Assembly: GCA_035532415.1 (NCBI GenBank)
Contig: DATKRB010000010.1
Coordinates: 1-64,000 of the forward strand
DNA from: DATKRB01 sp035532415
GTDB taxonomy: Bacteria > Actinomycetota > Acidimicrobiia > Acidimicrobiales > RAAP-2
DNA: 64,000 nucleotides
Reading direction: 5' to 3'
The notes beneath the pieces are model-generated. The model saw only the letters and a program-made list of their open reading frames with translations, did no database searches and was not told the origin of the DNA. Position 1 is the stretch's first letter. Each line of letters opens with the position of its first letter. This document shows positions 51,177 through 59,615 of the stretch, in pieces. The translations under genes and the position numbers were made by a program.

Positions 51177-52675
51177 GCATCCCGGGGAACGCCGTCGCCT
51201 CCCGCTCGTTCGACGACGCCCGCGAGCTGCTCCACGGGCTCGAGGTGCCCGCCCCCGCCGCCCCGCCCCCCCTTTCCCTCACCGGCTCCCATCTGGGGCC
51301 GTACCCGGCGATGATGCCCCCGCCGCCCCTTCCGGCCTACGTCGGCCGGGGTGGAGGCAGCAGGCTTCCCCCCCCGAACGGCGGCGCGGCGATCACGGAG
51401 GTGGCGGCTGCCGTCGCCCGGGGGTCGATCTCGGCACGGCAGCTCTTGGAGCAGTCCCTCGACGCCTTGGCCGGGACCGGGCATCTCGGTGCGATGGTGC
51501 ATCTCGACGCCGCCTCCCTGCGCCGTGAGGCGGACGTGCTCGACACCGAGGCGGCAGCGGGTCAGGTACGAGGGCCGTTGCACGGGGTACCGGTGACCGT
51601 GAAGGACGTGATCCACGTGACGGGGATGCCGACCCGGGCGGGTTCGGCAGCCTACGAGTCGTTGTCGCCCGCCGAGGGGACCGGGGTGGCCCGGTTGCGA
51701 GCCGCGGGGGCACTGATCATGGGCAAGGTCGCGACCCACGAGTTCGCGTTGGGCGTCACCACGCCCCAGTGCCGTAACCCGCACGACCCCGAGGCCATCT
51801 CGGGGGGATCCAGCGGCGGCTCGGCCATCGCCGTGGCCACCGGGGTCGGCCTGGCCTCCCTCGGGACCGACACCCGGGCGTCGCTTCGGGTGCCCGCCGC
51901 ACTCTGCGGGGTGGTCGGGTTCAAGCCGACGCTGGGCCGGGTGCCGATCGACGGCATCGTGCCGCTGTCGTGGACGATGGACCACCTGGGACCGATCGCC
52001 CGCACCGTGGCCGACGCATCCGCGGTGCTGGAGGTCCTGGCCGGACCCGGGGGCCTGGGCAGCGGCCCCGGGCGCACCCGGTCGAGGCCCGTGGTGGGGG
52101 TGGTGCCCGCCATCCTCGAGGAGGCCGACGGCGCGGTGGCCGATGCGGTCGACGGCGCCCTGGGGGTGCTGTCGGGGCTCGGGTGCCCGGTGTCGGTGGT
52201 ACCCGGCCCGGGCTCCGAGGACCTTGACGTTGCCAACGCCCTCGGGCTGCTCATCAGCCGCAGCGAGGCGGCCGCCTTCCACCGTTCGCAGGGTACCGAC
52301 CTCGACCGGTGCATCCCCGAGGTGCGCGACCAGCTCCGGGCGGCGCAGGAGATCACGGCCGTGGACTATCTGGAGGCCCAGCGCCAGCGCAGTGCTCTGG
52401 CCGACCGCACCCTGGCCGCCCTGGCCGGGGTGGACGTGCTGGTCACGCCGACCACCCCGGTGCCGGCGCCCTCCCGCGACGACTACGAGGACTACCTGCT
52501 CGTGCTCTCCCGCAACGCCATCATCTGGAGCCTGGTCGGGAGCCCGGCGCTCTCGCTGCCCTGCGGCGCCGCGGGAAGGTTGCCCATCGGGGTGCAGTTG
52601 ACGGCGGCGCCCGGCGCCGAGCGGCTGCTCGCCCGTATCGGCACCATGCTCGAGCAGGCACTGGCGGCCCGATGA
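51173..52675 (+). CDS. Amidase-signature hydrolase (AtzE/AtzF-like)
   Basis: This 500-residue amidase has the Ser-cisSer-Lys triad: Lys in VPVTVKDVIHV, cis-Ser in ISGGSSGGSAIA and nucleophile Ser in GTDTRASLRVPAAL. The usual TDTGGS is TDTRAS, a variant I associate with allophanate/carboxybiuret-type amidases, so substrate-pocket differences are likely. An N-terminal Pro-rich segment of about 60 residues precedes the domain. It overlaps its neighbours by 4 bp. The context fits sequential removal of amide nitrogen from a ureide or biuret-like compound. Confidence 0.84.
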   Translation: MSIPGNAVASRSFDDARELLHGLEVPAPAAPPPLSLTGSHLGPYPAMMPPPPLPAYVGRGGGSRLPPPNGGAAITEVAAAVARGSISARQLLEQSLDALAGTGHLGAMVHLDAASLRREADVLDTEAAAGQVRGPLHGVPVTVKDVIHVTGMPTRAGSAAYESLSPAEGTGVARLRAAGALIMGKVATHEFALGVTTPQCRNPHDPEAISGGSSGGSAIAVATGVGLASLGTDTRASLRVPAALCGVVGFKPTLGRVPIDGIVPLSWTMDHLGPIARTVADASAVLEVLAGPGGLGSGPGRTRSRPVVGVVPAILEEADGAVADAVDGALGVLSGLGCPVSVVPGPGSEDLDVANALGLLISRSEAAAFHRSQGTDLDRCIPEVRDQLRAAQEITAVDYLEAQRQRSALADRTLAALAGVDVLVTPTTPVPAPSRDDYEDYLLVLSRNAIIWSLVGSPALSLPCGAAGRLPIGVQLTAAPGAERLLARIGTMLEQALAAR

Positions 52676-53085
52676 CGCCGACCGTCGACCTGCCCGGCGT
52701 CGTGGCCCAGGTGACCGCCGCCTTCGACGCCTACGAGGCGGCCCTGGTGGCCGGCGACACCGCCGTGCTGAACGAGCTGTTCTGGGAGAGCCCGCTCACG
52801 GTGCGCTTCGGGGTGGGCGACGCCCAAACCGGCCATGAGGCGCTGGCCCGCTGGCGGGCGGCCCAGCCGCCACTCCCGTCGGGCCGGACCTTGGCCGACA
52901 CCCGGGTGGTCGGCCTGGGCGAGGACGTCGCCGTCGTGACGACCACCTTCCGCTATCCGGGCCGGCCGACGGTGGGGCGCCAGTCCCAGACCTGGGTCCG
53001 GATGCCCGAAGGGTGGCGGATCGTCAGCGCCCACGTCTCCGAGGTGCCCTGCGGGCAGGCCGCGGGCACCCGACCACGCTCCTGA
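52672..53085 (+). CDS. AtzH/HpxZ-like protein (DUF3225, NTF2-like fold)
   Basis: This 137-residue protein has AAFDAYEAALVAGDTAVLNE, LFWESPLTVRFGVGDAQTGH and a final WVRMPEGWRIVSAHVSEVP, the pattern of DUF3225 proteins. These accompany amidases in cyanurate (atzDGEHF) and oxalurate (hpx) degradation, where the family acts beside the amidase. Its role here is inferred from that company. It ends the operon, and its stop codon lies inside a perfect hairpin. Confidence 0.8.
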   Translation: MTPTVDLPGVVAQVTAAFDAYEAALVAGDTAVLNELFWESPLTVRFGVGDAQTGHEALARWRAAQPPLPSGRTLADTRVVGLGEDVAVVTTTFRYPGRPTVGRQSQTWVRMPEGWRIVSAHVSEVPCGQAAGTRPRS

Positions 53086-53115
53086 GGTCCAGACGGGGCC
53101 TCAGGAGCGTGGTCG
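53071..53115. terminator. Perfect 17-bp hairpin between convergent genes
   Basis: CGACCACGCTCCTGAGG (53071-53087) and its exact complement (53099-53115) flank an 11-base loop. It includes the stop codon of the AtzH-like gene and lies 26 bp from the convergent CoA-transferase stop. A bidirectional terminator is the simplest explanation, although no U-tract follows on the plus strand beyond GTTCTCC. Confidence 0.75.
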
Positions 53116-53141
53116 TTCTCCGGAGGGCCCCTCGAGCTCGA

Positions 53142-54350
53142 TCAGACGACCGCGCCGCTGATCTTGGCCTGAATGATCCGCTCCTCGTCCCACCCGATGG
53201 ACGCCAGGACCTCGTCGGCGTCCCCCGAGAACGCCGGAGCGGGAGCGAGGGTCGGCAGGCTCCGGTCGAACTGAATGGGCGTCGAGACGAGCGGCAAGGT
53301 GTGCCCGCCCCCGTAGTGGACCGTCTGCACGTAGCCGTTGGCCAGGGCCTGCGGATCCACGGCGAGGTCGCCGGCGCGCTGGATCACGTCCCACTGCCCC
53401 CGTTGGGTCGAGAGCGCCTTCCTCCAATGGTCGAGCGGCCGGGACAGGAACGTCTTGTCGAGCTCCGCCACGACCTCCTTCACGTTGGAGGCGCGAGACG
53501 CCGAGTCCGCGAACCTCGGATCGCCGAGGAGGTCCTCACGGCCGATGGCCTTGCAGAATCCCTCCCAGTAGGCGTCGGGTTGGAGCATGCACAGTGCGAT
53601 CCATCGACCGTCGGCCGTCGGGTAGTTGTTGACGAGCGGGTTGAAGGCGTTCTGGCGACTGCCGCTCTTGGGCATCTCGGCCAGCCCGGCCTGGTGCGCA
53701 CCGACGATGGCCATCTGCATCGCCCACATGGCGGTGCCGAGGAGAGCACCCTCCACCAGGCAGCCCTCGCCGGTCCGGCTCTTGCGCACCAGGGCGGCCG
53801 CGATGCCGCCGGCGAGCGCGATCCCCGACAACGAGTCCCCGAACGCTCCCGACGGCATGCCGATCGGGTCGTGACCGTCCGGCGTGACCCCCGACGAGAC
53901 GCCACCGCGGGACCAGAACGAGATGGAGTCGTACCCGCCCTTGCCCGCCTCGGGCCCCTGGGGTCCGGCGCCGGTGCCGGCGGCGTAAATGATGCTCGGG
54001 TTCTTGGACCTGATGGTCTCGGCGTCGATGCCCAGCTTGGACCGGGACCCGGGGAGGATACTGGTGAGGAAGACGTCCGCGTCGGCGACGAGCTCGTGAA
54101 CGACCGCCTGAGCTTCGGGTTGCGTGAGATCGAGAGCGATGCCCTTCTTGTTGCGGTTCCACACCTCCCATGTGTACGCGGGGCCGTCCGATTGCACCCC
54201 GCCGACGACCAGGGAGCGGATGGGGTCGCCTTCGGGCCCCTCGATCTTGATCACGTCAGCGCCCCACTCGGCCAGAGCGGCTCCGGCGGAGGGCACGTAC
54301 GCCCACATCGAGACCTCAACCACCTTCACGCCGTTCAGCACCCCGCTCAT
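53142..54350 (-). CDS. CaiB/BaiF-family CoA-transferase (class III)
   Basis: This 402-residue protein starts at ATG 54350 behind GAGGAGAGG. Family features are an N-terminal VKVVEVSMWAYVPSAGAALA, then EWGADVIKIEGPEGDPIR and WNRNKKGIALDLTQPEAQAV, with DVFLTSILPGSRSKLGID further on. The Asp that carries the acyl intermediate in class III enzymes is probably in the GGYDSISFWSRGG region. It transfers CoA between carboxylic acids, with the acyl group unknown. It is convergent with the ureide-type operon and divergent from the rhodanese/MBL gene. Confidence 0.84.
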   Translation of the reverse strand: MSGVLNGVKVVEVSMWAYVPSAGAALAEWGADVIKIEGPEGDPIRSLVVGGVQSDGPAYTWEVWNRNKKGIALDLTQPEAQAVVHELVADADVFLTSILPGSRSKLGIDAETIRSKNPSIIYAAGTGAGPQGPEAGKGGYDSISFWSRGGVSSGVTPDGHDPIGMPSGAFGDSLSGIALAGGIAAALVRKSRTGEGCLVEGALLGTAMWAMQMAIVGAHQAGLAEMPKSGSRQNAFNPLVNNYPTADGRWIALCMLQPDAYWEGFCKAIGREDLLGDPRFADSASRASNVKEVVAELDKTFLSRPLDHWRKALSTQRGQWDVIQRAGDLAVDPQALANGYVQTVHYGGGHTLPLVSTPIQFDRSLPTLAPAPAFSGDADEVLASIGWDEERIIQAKISGAVV

Positions 54351-54473
54351 GCGGCCTCTCCTCTTTCGTCCCCGTGCCCGATCGGGCGGTGTCAGTATCG
54401 CGTACACGGGCAGCCGGCTCGCAGTGGGGGTGACGACCCGGTGGTGGTGCTGTGGCCGCAAGTGGCTGCCAGG

Positions 54474-54489
54474 ATACCCCATAGGGTAT
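54474..54489. promoter_or_regulatory. CsoR/CstR-like operator ATACCCCATAGGGTAT
   Basis: A perfect inverted repeat ATACCC-CATA-GGGTAT lies 35-50 bp before the start of the rhodanese/MBL fusion, overlapping a likely -10 (TATATT). G/C-tract dyads with ATACCC/GGGTAT ends are the binding sites of CsoR-family repressors. The persulfide sensor CstR controls cstB-type genes, which is what follows. No csoR/cstR gene is in the window. Confidence 0.55.
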
Positions 54490-54523
54490 ATTGGCAGGGT
54501 TCTCGTCCCTGGGAGGGATACCG

Positions 54524-55660
54524 ATGGTGAGCAGCGACAGCGAAGGCAGGGGACCGGGCCCGGACCCCCGGCGCGGCGGTGGCGAGATCACGGCCGACGA
54601 GCTGGTGGGCCGCCTCGGCACGGATCGCGCCCCGATGGTGGTGGACGTCCGCGAGCCCGCGGAGTTCGTCGAGTGGTCGATCGCGGGTGCCCGGAACATC
54701 CCGATGTCCGAGCTGGGCGAGCGGATCGCCGAGCTCGATCACGATCGGGAGGTCGTCGTGGTGTGCGCCAAGGGCGCGAGGTCGAGGGCGGTGGTCGACG
54801 CGCTCGGCGCGGCGGGGGTGGCCGCCTCGGGACTCCTCGGGGGGATGGAGGCGTGGGCGTCGGTGTACGACACGGCCCTCGTCGACCTCGAGCTCGCCGA
54901 GATCGTGCAGGTCCGGCGGCGCGGCAAGGGATGCCTCTCCTACGTCGTGGGTGCCGGGGAGGAGGCCTTCGTCGTCGATCCCTCGCTCGACACCGGGCGC
55001 TACCTCGACGTGGCCGCGCGACGGGGGTGGCACGTCACCCGGGTCTTCGACACCCACCTGCACGCCGACCACGTGAGTGGCGCGAGGGCGCTGGCCGCCG
55101 AGGCCGGGGCATCGCTCCACCTCAACCCTGCCGACAGCTTCGAGTTCCCTTTCGAGCCCATGGTCGACGGGCAGTGGTTCGAGTTGGGACCCAACGTCCA
55201 TTTCGGCGTCACCATCTTCGGCACGCCGGGTCACACGAAGGGATCGACCGTTCTTGAGGTGGGCGGTCGCGCCATCCTGACCGGCGACACGTTGTTCGTC
55301 GACGGGGTGGGGCGTCCGGACCTGGCCGAGCGGGTGGAGGAGTTCGCGCACGACCTCTACCGGTCGCTCCACGCGAAGCTCCTGGCCCTGCCCGAGGACG
55401 TGCTCGTCCTCCCCGCCCACTACGGGGACAAGGTGGACGTCCCCCCGGGGGCGCCGGTGGCGGCCTCGCTGGCCACCCTGCGCCGGTCTCTGGAGCAGCT
55501 CGACTGGGACGAGCCGACCTTCGTGGCCTGGGCGGCCTCGCGGGCGACTCCCCGCCCGCCCAACTACGCCGAGATCATCAGCGTGAACATGGGCAGGCAC
55601 AGCCTCTCCGCAGAGGAGAGCCTCCGCCTCGAGCTCGGCCCGAACCGGTGCGCAGCATGA
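54524..55660 (+). CDS. Rhodanese-metallo-beta-lactamase fusion (CstB/persulfide dioxygenase-like)
   Basis: This 378-residue protein has an N-terminal rhodanese domain (about 20-110; MVVDVREPAEFVEWSIAGAR and the active-site loop VVCAKGARSRAV with Cys). An MBL domain follows (about 120-350; FDTHLHADHVSGARALA gives the HxHxDH iron site; later GTPGHTKGS, TGDTLFVDGVGRPDL, LPAHYGD). The order is the reverse of CstB, where rhodanese follows the MBL domain, but both activities of sulfide/persulfide detoxification are present. ATG 54524 follows GGGAGGG. The CsoR/CstR-like dyad upstream supports reactive-sulfur regulation. Confidence 0.84.
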   Translation: MVSSDSEGRGPGPDPRRGGGEITADELVGRLGTDRAPMVVDVREPAEFVEWSIAGARNIPMSELGERIAELDHDREVVVVCAKGARSRAVVDALGAAGVAASGLLGGMEAWASVYDTALVDLELAEIVQVRRRGKGCLSYVVGAGEEAFVVDPSLDTGRYLDVAARRGWHVTRVFDTHLHADHVSGARALAAEAGASLHLNPADSFEFPFEPMVDGQWFELGPNVHFGVTIFGTPGHTKGSTVLEVGGRAILTGDTLFVDGVGRPDLAERVEEFAHDLYRSLHAKLLALPEDVLVLPAHYGDKVDVPPGAPVAASLATLRRSLEQLDWDEPTFVAWAASRATPRPPNYAEIISVNMGRHSLSAEESLRLELGPNRCAA

Positions 55661-55775
55661 CGGGGGACCCCTCGGGAGGAAGGGCGGGGTGCCGTGAGGC
55701 GTCCACCGCCTGGGTGACCGGGCTACGGGGCCGCTAGCATCTGGGCCACCAGCGTGTCGTCACAGGGGGGGCATC

Positions 55776-56921
55776 ATGCACTGCGGGGTAATGGTCACCG
55801 GCTACAACCAGGGCGACTGGGATCGCCTCATGACCGAGGATTACGACCGGCCGCCGACCGTGCCGGATCACGTCAACATGGACGACACGTTGTACTTGGG
55901 TGAGCTGGTCGAGCCACTGGGGTTCGACTCCATCTGGGCGACCGAGCACTACGGCTCGGCCTACTCCATGCAGCCGAACCCGCTGCAATGGCTCGCCTAC
56001 TGGGCAGGGCGCACGACACGCGTGGACGTCGGGACCGCGGTGATCGTCGCTCCCTGGTGGAACCCGGTGCGGCTGGCGCACGAGATCTCGATGCTCGACA
56101 TCCTGCTGAAGGGCCGCCGCCTGCACCTCGGGATCGGGCGGGGCGTGGCGCCTCACGAGTACGCATCGCTGGGCATCCCGATAGAGGAGTCGCACACCTA
56201 TTTTTACGACGTGGTCAACGCCATCCGGGCGGCCGACGGCAAGGAGCGCTTCACTTTCGACGGTGCGGTGTACAAGATCCCCCCGACGAGCATCCGGCCC
56301 CAGGCGCGCCACAAGGGCGATCTCACCACCAACATCAAGGCGGCGTTCTCCACCGAGAAGTCGGCGAGGCTCGCTGCAGAGAACGGGCTCGGCCAGATGT
56401 TCGTGTCCGGCGACGACCTCGATTCGATGACGGCCGGGGTGACCCGGTTCAACCAGATCCGTGCGGAGCTCGGCCTCCCCCCGGACCAGCCCACCACCCT
56501 GCTCTGGATGTACTGCGCGGAGACGTCCGCCGAGGCCGAGGAGGGATGGGAGTACTTCCACAACCAGCTGACCGCCGCCCAGCACCACTACTTCGAGTGG
56601 AACAACCCCGGGTTCGAGGGGATCAACGGGTACGAGGAGTACCTCCTGCGCCAGGCTGCCGACGTCGGCGTGGCCGATGCCGCCCTCGCGAGCCGCCGGG
56701 CGACCCAGCCCATCGGGACGCCCGACGAGATCATCGACAAGATCAAGACGCTGCAGGGGGCCATCAGCCTCGAGACACTGGTGATCCACGACTTTTACGG
56801 CGGCATGCCCCGGGAGAAGGCCGAGAGGAGCCTCCGGCTGTTCGCCGAGAAGGTCCTGCCCGCCGTGCAGGCGATGGACACGCCCATCAATCCTGCCTCG
56901 CTCGGACGGGCCCCGAGCTGA
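55776..56921 (+). CDS. LLM-class flavin-dependent oxidoreductase
   Basis: This 381-residue luciferase-like TIM-barrel protein has MHCGVMVTGYNQGDW at the start and LGFDSIWATEHYGSAYSMQP in the first strands. NPVRLAHEISMLDILLKGRR and LHLGIGRGVAPHEYASLGIP form the flavin-binding region. It differs from the LLM protein at 32552 and belongs to the longer subfamily with the TEHH-like motif. It lies 11 bp upstream of the hydrolase gene, so the two probably act in one degradative or detoxifying step sequence. Confidence 0.82.
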   Translation: MHCGVMVTGYNQGDWDRLMTEDYDRPPTVPDHVNMDDTLYLGELVEPLGFDSIWATEHYGSAYSMQPNPLQWLAYWAGRTTRVDVGTAVIVAPWWNPVRLAHEISMLDILLKGRRLHLGIGRGVAPHEYASLGIPIEESHTYFYDVVNAIRAADGKERFTFDGAVYKIPPTSIRPQARHKGDLTTNIKAAFSTEKSARLAAENGLGQMFVSGDDLDSMTAGVTRFNQIRAELGLPPDQPTTLLWMYCAETSAEAEEGWEYFHNQLTAAQHHYFEWNNPGFEGINGYEEYLLRQAADVGVADAALASRRATQPIGTPDEIIDKIKTLQGAISLETLVIHDFYGGMPREKAERSLRLFAEKVLPAVQAMDTPINPASLGRAPS

Positions 56922-56932
56922 GCGGGGGGCCG

Positions 56933-57736
56933 GTGGAGAGCGGGCGGTCGGCCGTCAGGGGGGCGGACCTCGCGTACGAGCGCCGGGGAGCCGGTCCCGA
57001 CCTCATCTGGGGCCACGGGCTCTCGATGAACCGGGTCAGCGACGCGGAGATGGCGCTGCTCGACTGGGATCGCATCCCTGCCACGGTCGTCCGTTACGAC
57101 GCCCGGGGCCACGGCGAGTCCCAGTCCACGCCGACGCTCTCGGGTTACAGCTGGTCGGAGCTGGCCCGCGACCAGCTGGGTCTCGCCGACGCGCTCGGTA
57201 TCGAAGCCTACGTCGCGGCGGGCGCGTCCATGGGCTGCGGTACGGCGTTGCACGCAGCCGTGATCGCCCCGGGCCGCGTCCGGGCGCTGGTCCTCGTCAT
57301 TCCGCCCACCGCCTGGGAGGCCCGCGCCGCACAGGCCGAGCAATGGGCGTCTTCCGCGGACATCATCGAGAACGACGGTGTCGAAGCGGTCATCGCCGCC
57401 CGGGCCGAGCTGGATCCTCCCGATCCCTACCGTGGCGACGATGCTCGTCGCGAAAGGCAGGCAGCGGCGACGAGAGCATGGGCGCCGTGGCGTCTGGCCC
57501 TGGTCATGCGCGGGGCGGCCACCGCGGACCTGCCGGACCGGTCCGACGTGGCCACCATCGCGATACCCACCCTTGTCCTCGCCTGGACGGGTGACCCGGT
57601 CCACCCCGTATCGGTTGCCCGAGAGCTGGCAGATCTCCTCCCGCAGTCCGAGTTGCACGTCGCGTCGACCGGTTCGGACCTCGAGTCATGGTCCGAGCTG
57701 ACGAGGACCTTCCTCTCCGGCCTCGCCCGGGCGTGA
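56933..57736 (+). CDS. Alpha/beta-fold hydrolase with an unusual catalytic triad
   Basis: This 267-residue protein (GTG 56933) has the oxyanion segment WGHGLSMNR, the nucleophile elbow GASMGCG with Ser, and the acid in LAWTGDPVHPVSVAREL. Where the catalytic His normally stands (G-H near the end), the sequence reads ASTGSDLESWSEL. No His is present near that position, so the protein may use HP in GDPVHP or be inactive. It follows the LLM oxidoreductase after 11 bp. Confidence 0.75.
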   Translation: MESGRSAVRGADLAYERRGAGPDLIWGHGLSMNRVSDAEMALLDWDRIPATVVRYDARGHGESQSTPTLSGYSWSELARDQLGLADALGIEAYVAAGASMGCGTALHAAVIAPGRVRALVLVIPPTAWEARAAQAEQWASSADIIENDGVEAVIAARAELDPPDPYRGDDARRERQAAATRAWAPWRLALVMRGAATADLPDRSDVATIAIPTLVLAWTGDPVHPVSVARELADLLPQSELHVASTGSDLESWSELTRTFLSGLARA

Positions 57737-57801
57737 CCGACGCAGCTCTTCGATGTCACTCCGACGCCGTCGGGTTCGGCGGGGACCCGGGAGTGTGCCG
57801 C

Positions 57802-58038
57802 CTACCGCCGGGTTCGATCATCCATCATCCAGCTCAGGACCTCGTCCCACTTCGTGTCGGCCCGCCACTCGTGCAGCTCGTCCTTCAGCCTGTCGTTCAC
57901 CGGCTCGAGCGAGGAAGCCAGCCGGGCGAAGAACCGACCCGCCCTTCTCCTGAAGTCCCGCTCCATCAGGATGGCCAGGAGCACCAGTGGGGCAAGGACG
58001 CCGAGGGCTCCGTACAATGCGAGCCTTCTCACACTCAC
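57802..58038 (-). CDS. Small membrane protein
   Basis: This 78-residue protein (GTG 58038) has one N-terminal membrane helix (LALYGALGVLAPLVLLAILM) followed by a charged, basic then acidic tail with FFARLASSLEPVNDRLKDEL. The start overlaps the DUF2252 stop by 4 bp, so the two are co-translated. I recognise no family. It may anchor or escort the DUF2252 protein at the membrane. Confidence 0.6.
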   Translation of the reverse strand: MSVRRLALYGALGVLAPLVLLAILMERDFRRRAGRFFARLASSLEPVNDRLKDELHEWRADTKWDEVLSWMMDDRTRR

Positions 58039-59510
58039 AGCCCCTGTTGGGCTTGGACGCGCCCGCTGGCGACGGCTCGTTGCAACGCCTCGAAATCGCG
58101 CTCGTTCCGGTCAGCGTACCGCTCGGCGAAGTCGGCGATCGCACGGTCGAAGGTTGCGCCGGAACCCAAGTACCCGGCGATCGCGATCCGATCGCCCGAA
58201 CGGGCGTGCGCTCTCGCAAGGGTCCAGCCACAGAGCCTCCCGTAGGCGGTCATGCCGCCCGGGATCATCCGGTCGACGTCGACGGAGCCTTTCCAGTCGC
58301 GGAGCTGACGAAAGTAGAAGTCACGGACCACGCCGTCGAGTCCTTCGAGCCGCTCCCACCCCAGGAAGATGTCGCTGCTGGCTTGCATCAGATGCTGCCC
58401 GGCGACCACCCGCCTCCCCTGGTTGTCGTACTGGCTCTTCGCCGTGAACCGCTCGAGGACCGAGGTCTCTGCTTCCTTCGCCTGCAGAAAGAGGGGGTCC
58501 CGATCGTCGCGGCCGGCGAAAAGCGCGATCCAGACGCGCGTACCGACGCTCCCGACCCCGACCACCTTGCGAGCGAGCTGCACGAAGCGGAACTGCTCGA
58601 GCAGCTTCCTCCTGTCGGGCTGCAGGGTGCGCCGGTAGGCCCGGACCAATTGGTGCATCCGCTCGGTCAGCTCCTTGCTCTCCATTTCCGGAAAAAGCTG
58701 CTCGACGGGTACCACCAGCGGCGGGTCGCTGATGATCCGCCGCTGGCCGTTCACGAGGTGGGTGAGGCTATCCAGAGCTTGCATGCTGTCGCGGGTGCGG
58801 GCCTTGGCGAGCGCCTTCCTGGTGCGTTTCCGGGTGGTCGGCTCGAGGTTGGAACCCATCTCGGCCATGACCTTGTCGATGTCCAGGTGGGCGTACCACA
58901 CGTCGAGCTCTCCCATCGTGGCGAACTGCGACATCGCCGTCCGGTAGGCCTGAACGCACCCCAAGAGGACGGACCGACCTTCCCGCTCGGAGAATTCCCG
59001 ATGGCGCGCCGCCACGGCCAGGCTGGCCGCCAGGCGCTTCACGTCCCACTCCCACGGACCCGGCAACGTCTCGTCGAAGTCGTTCAGATCGAAGACGAGG
59101 TTCCGTTCGGCCGACCCGAAGACCCCGAAGTTCGACAGGTGCGCATCGCCGCACGCCTGCACGGTCAGGTCCGTCCGGGGCGTCCCGGCGAGATCCGAGG
59201 CCATGACCAGGGCTGCTCCCCGGTAGTAGGCGAACGGCGAATCGAGCATCCTGCCGTACCGGATCGGGACCAGCTCGGGGACCCTCGTCCTGGCCTGGTC
59301 CTCGAGCAGCGAGACGGGGTCGGGCCGGGTGGTGAGGGTCTCGAGCTCGGCGTGGCTCTCGCGCGGAACCCGCGGGCGAATTCCCTTGCCGAGGTCCCGG
59401 CGCTCGTCCGGCCTGAGGTGGACCACCTGGTCCGGGCCGACCTGCATGTGGCCTGTCGGTGCCGTGCCGGCGGCCACTTTCGAAGGAGGCCCTTCTCCGG
59501 TCTGTGCCAT
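58035..59510 (-). CDS. DUF2252-family protein
   Basis: The product has 491 residues. DUF2252 proteins have a kinase-like fold. Visible segments are PIRYGRMLDSPFAYYRGAAL, VQACGDAHLSNFGVFGSAER (the HGD-like GDAHLSNFG catalytic-type loop) and LVFDLNDFDETLPGPWEWDV with the DFD metal-binding-like motif. These resemble aminoglycoside-phosphotransferase-type catalytic loops. The substrate is unknown. It is followed by a coupled small membrane protein. Confidence 0.82.
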   Translation of the reverse strand: MAQTGEGPPSKVAAGTAPTGHMQVGPDQVVHLRPDERRDLGKGIRPRVPRESHAELETLTTRPDPVSLLEDQARTRVPELVPIRYGRMLDSPFAYYRGAALVMASDLAGTPRTDLTVQACGDAHLSNFGVFGSAERNLVFDLNDFDETLPGPWEWDVKRLAASLAVAARHREFSEREGRSVLLGCVQAYRTAMSQFATMGELDVWYAHLDIDKVMAEMGSNLEPTTRKRTRKALAKARTRDSMQALDSLTHLVNGQRRIISDPPLVVPVEQLFPEMESKELTERMHQLVRAYRRTLQPDRRKLLEQFRFVQLARKVVGVGSVGTRVWIALFAGRDDRDPLFLQAKEAETSVLERFTAKSQYDNQGRRVVAGQHLMQASSDIFLGWERLEGLDGVVRDFYFRQLRDWKGSVDVDRMIPGGMTAYGRLCGWTLARAHARSGDRIAIAGYLGSGATFDRAIADFAERYADRNERDFEALQRAVASGRVQAQQGL

Positions 59511-59615
59511 GACCCTTGCCCCTTTCTCCGCACGCCTCCGAGGGAACGCACGACTCCGGGAAACGGCAGTTCAGTGCAGCGAATCGGGCCCAGACCTCTC
59601 GAGAGGAGAAGAGCG

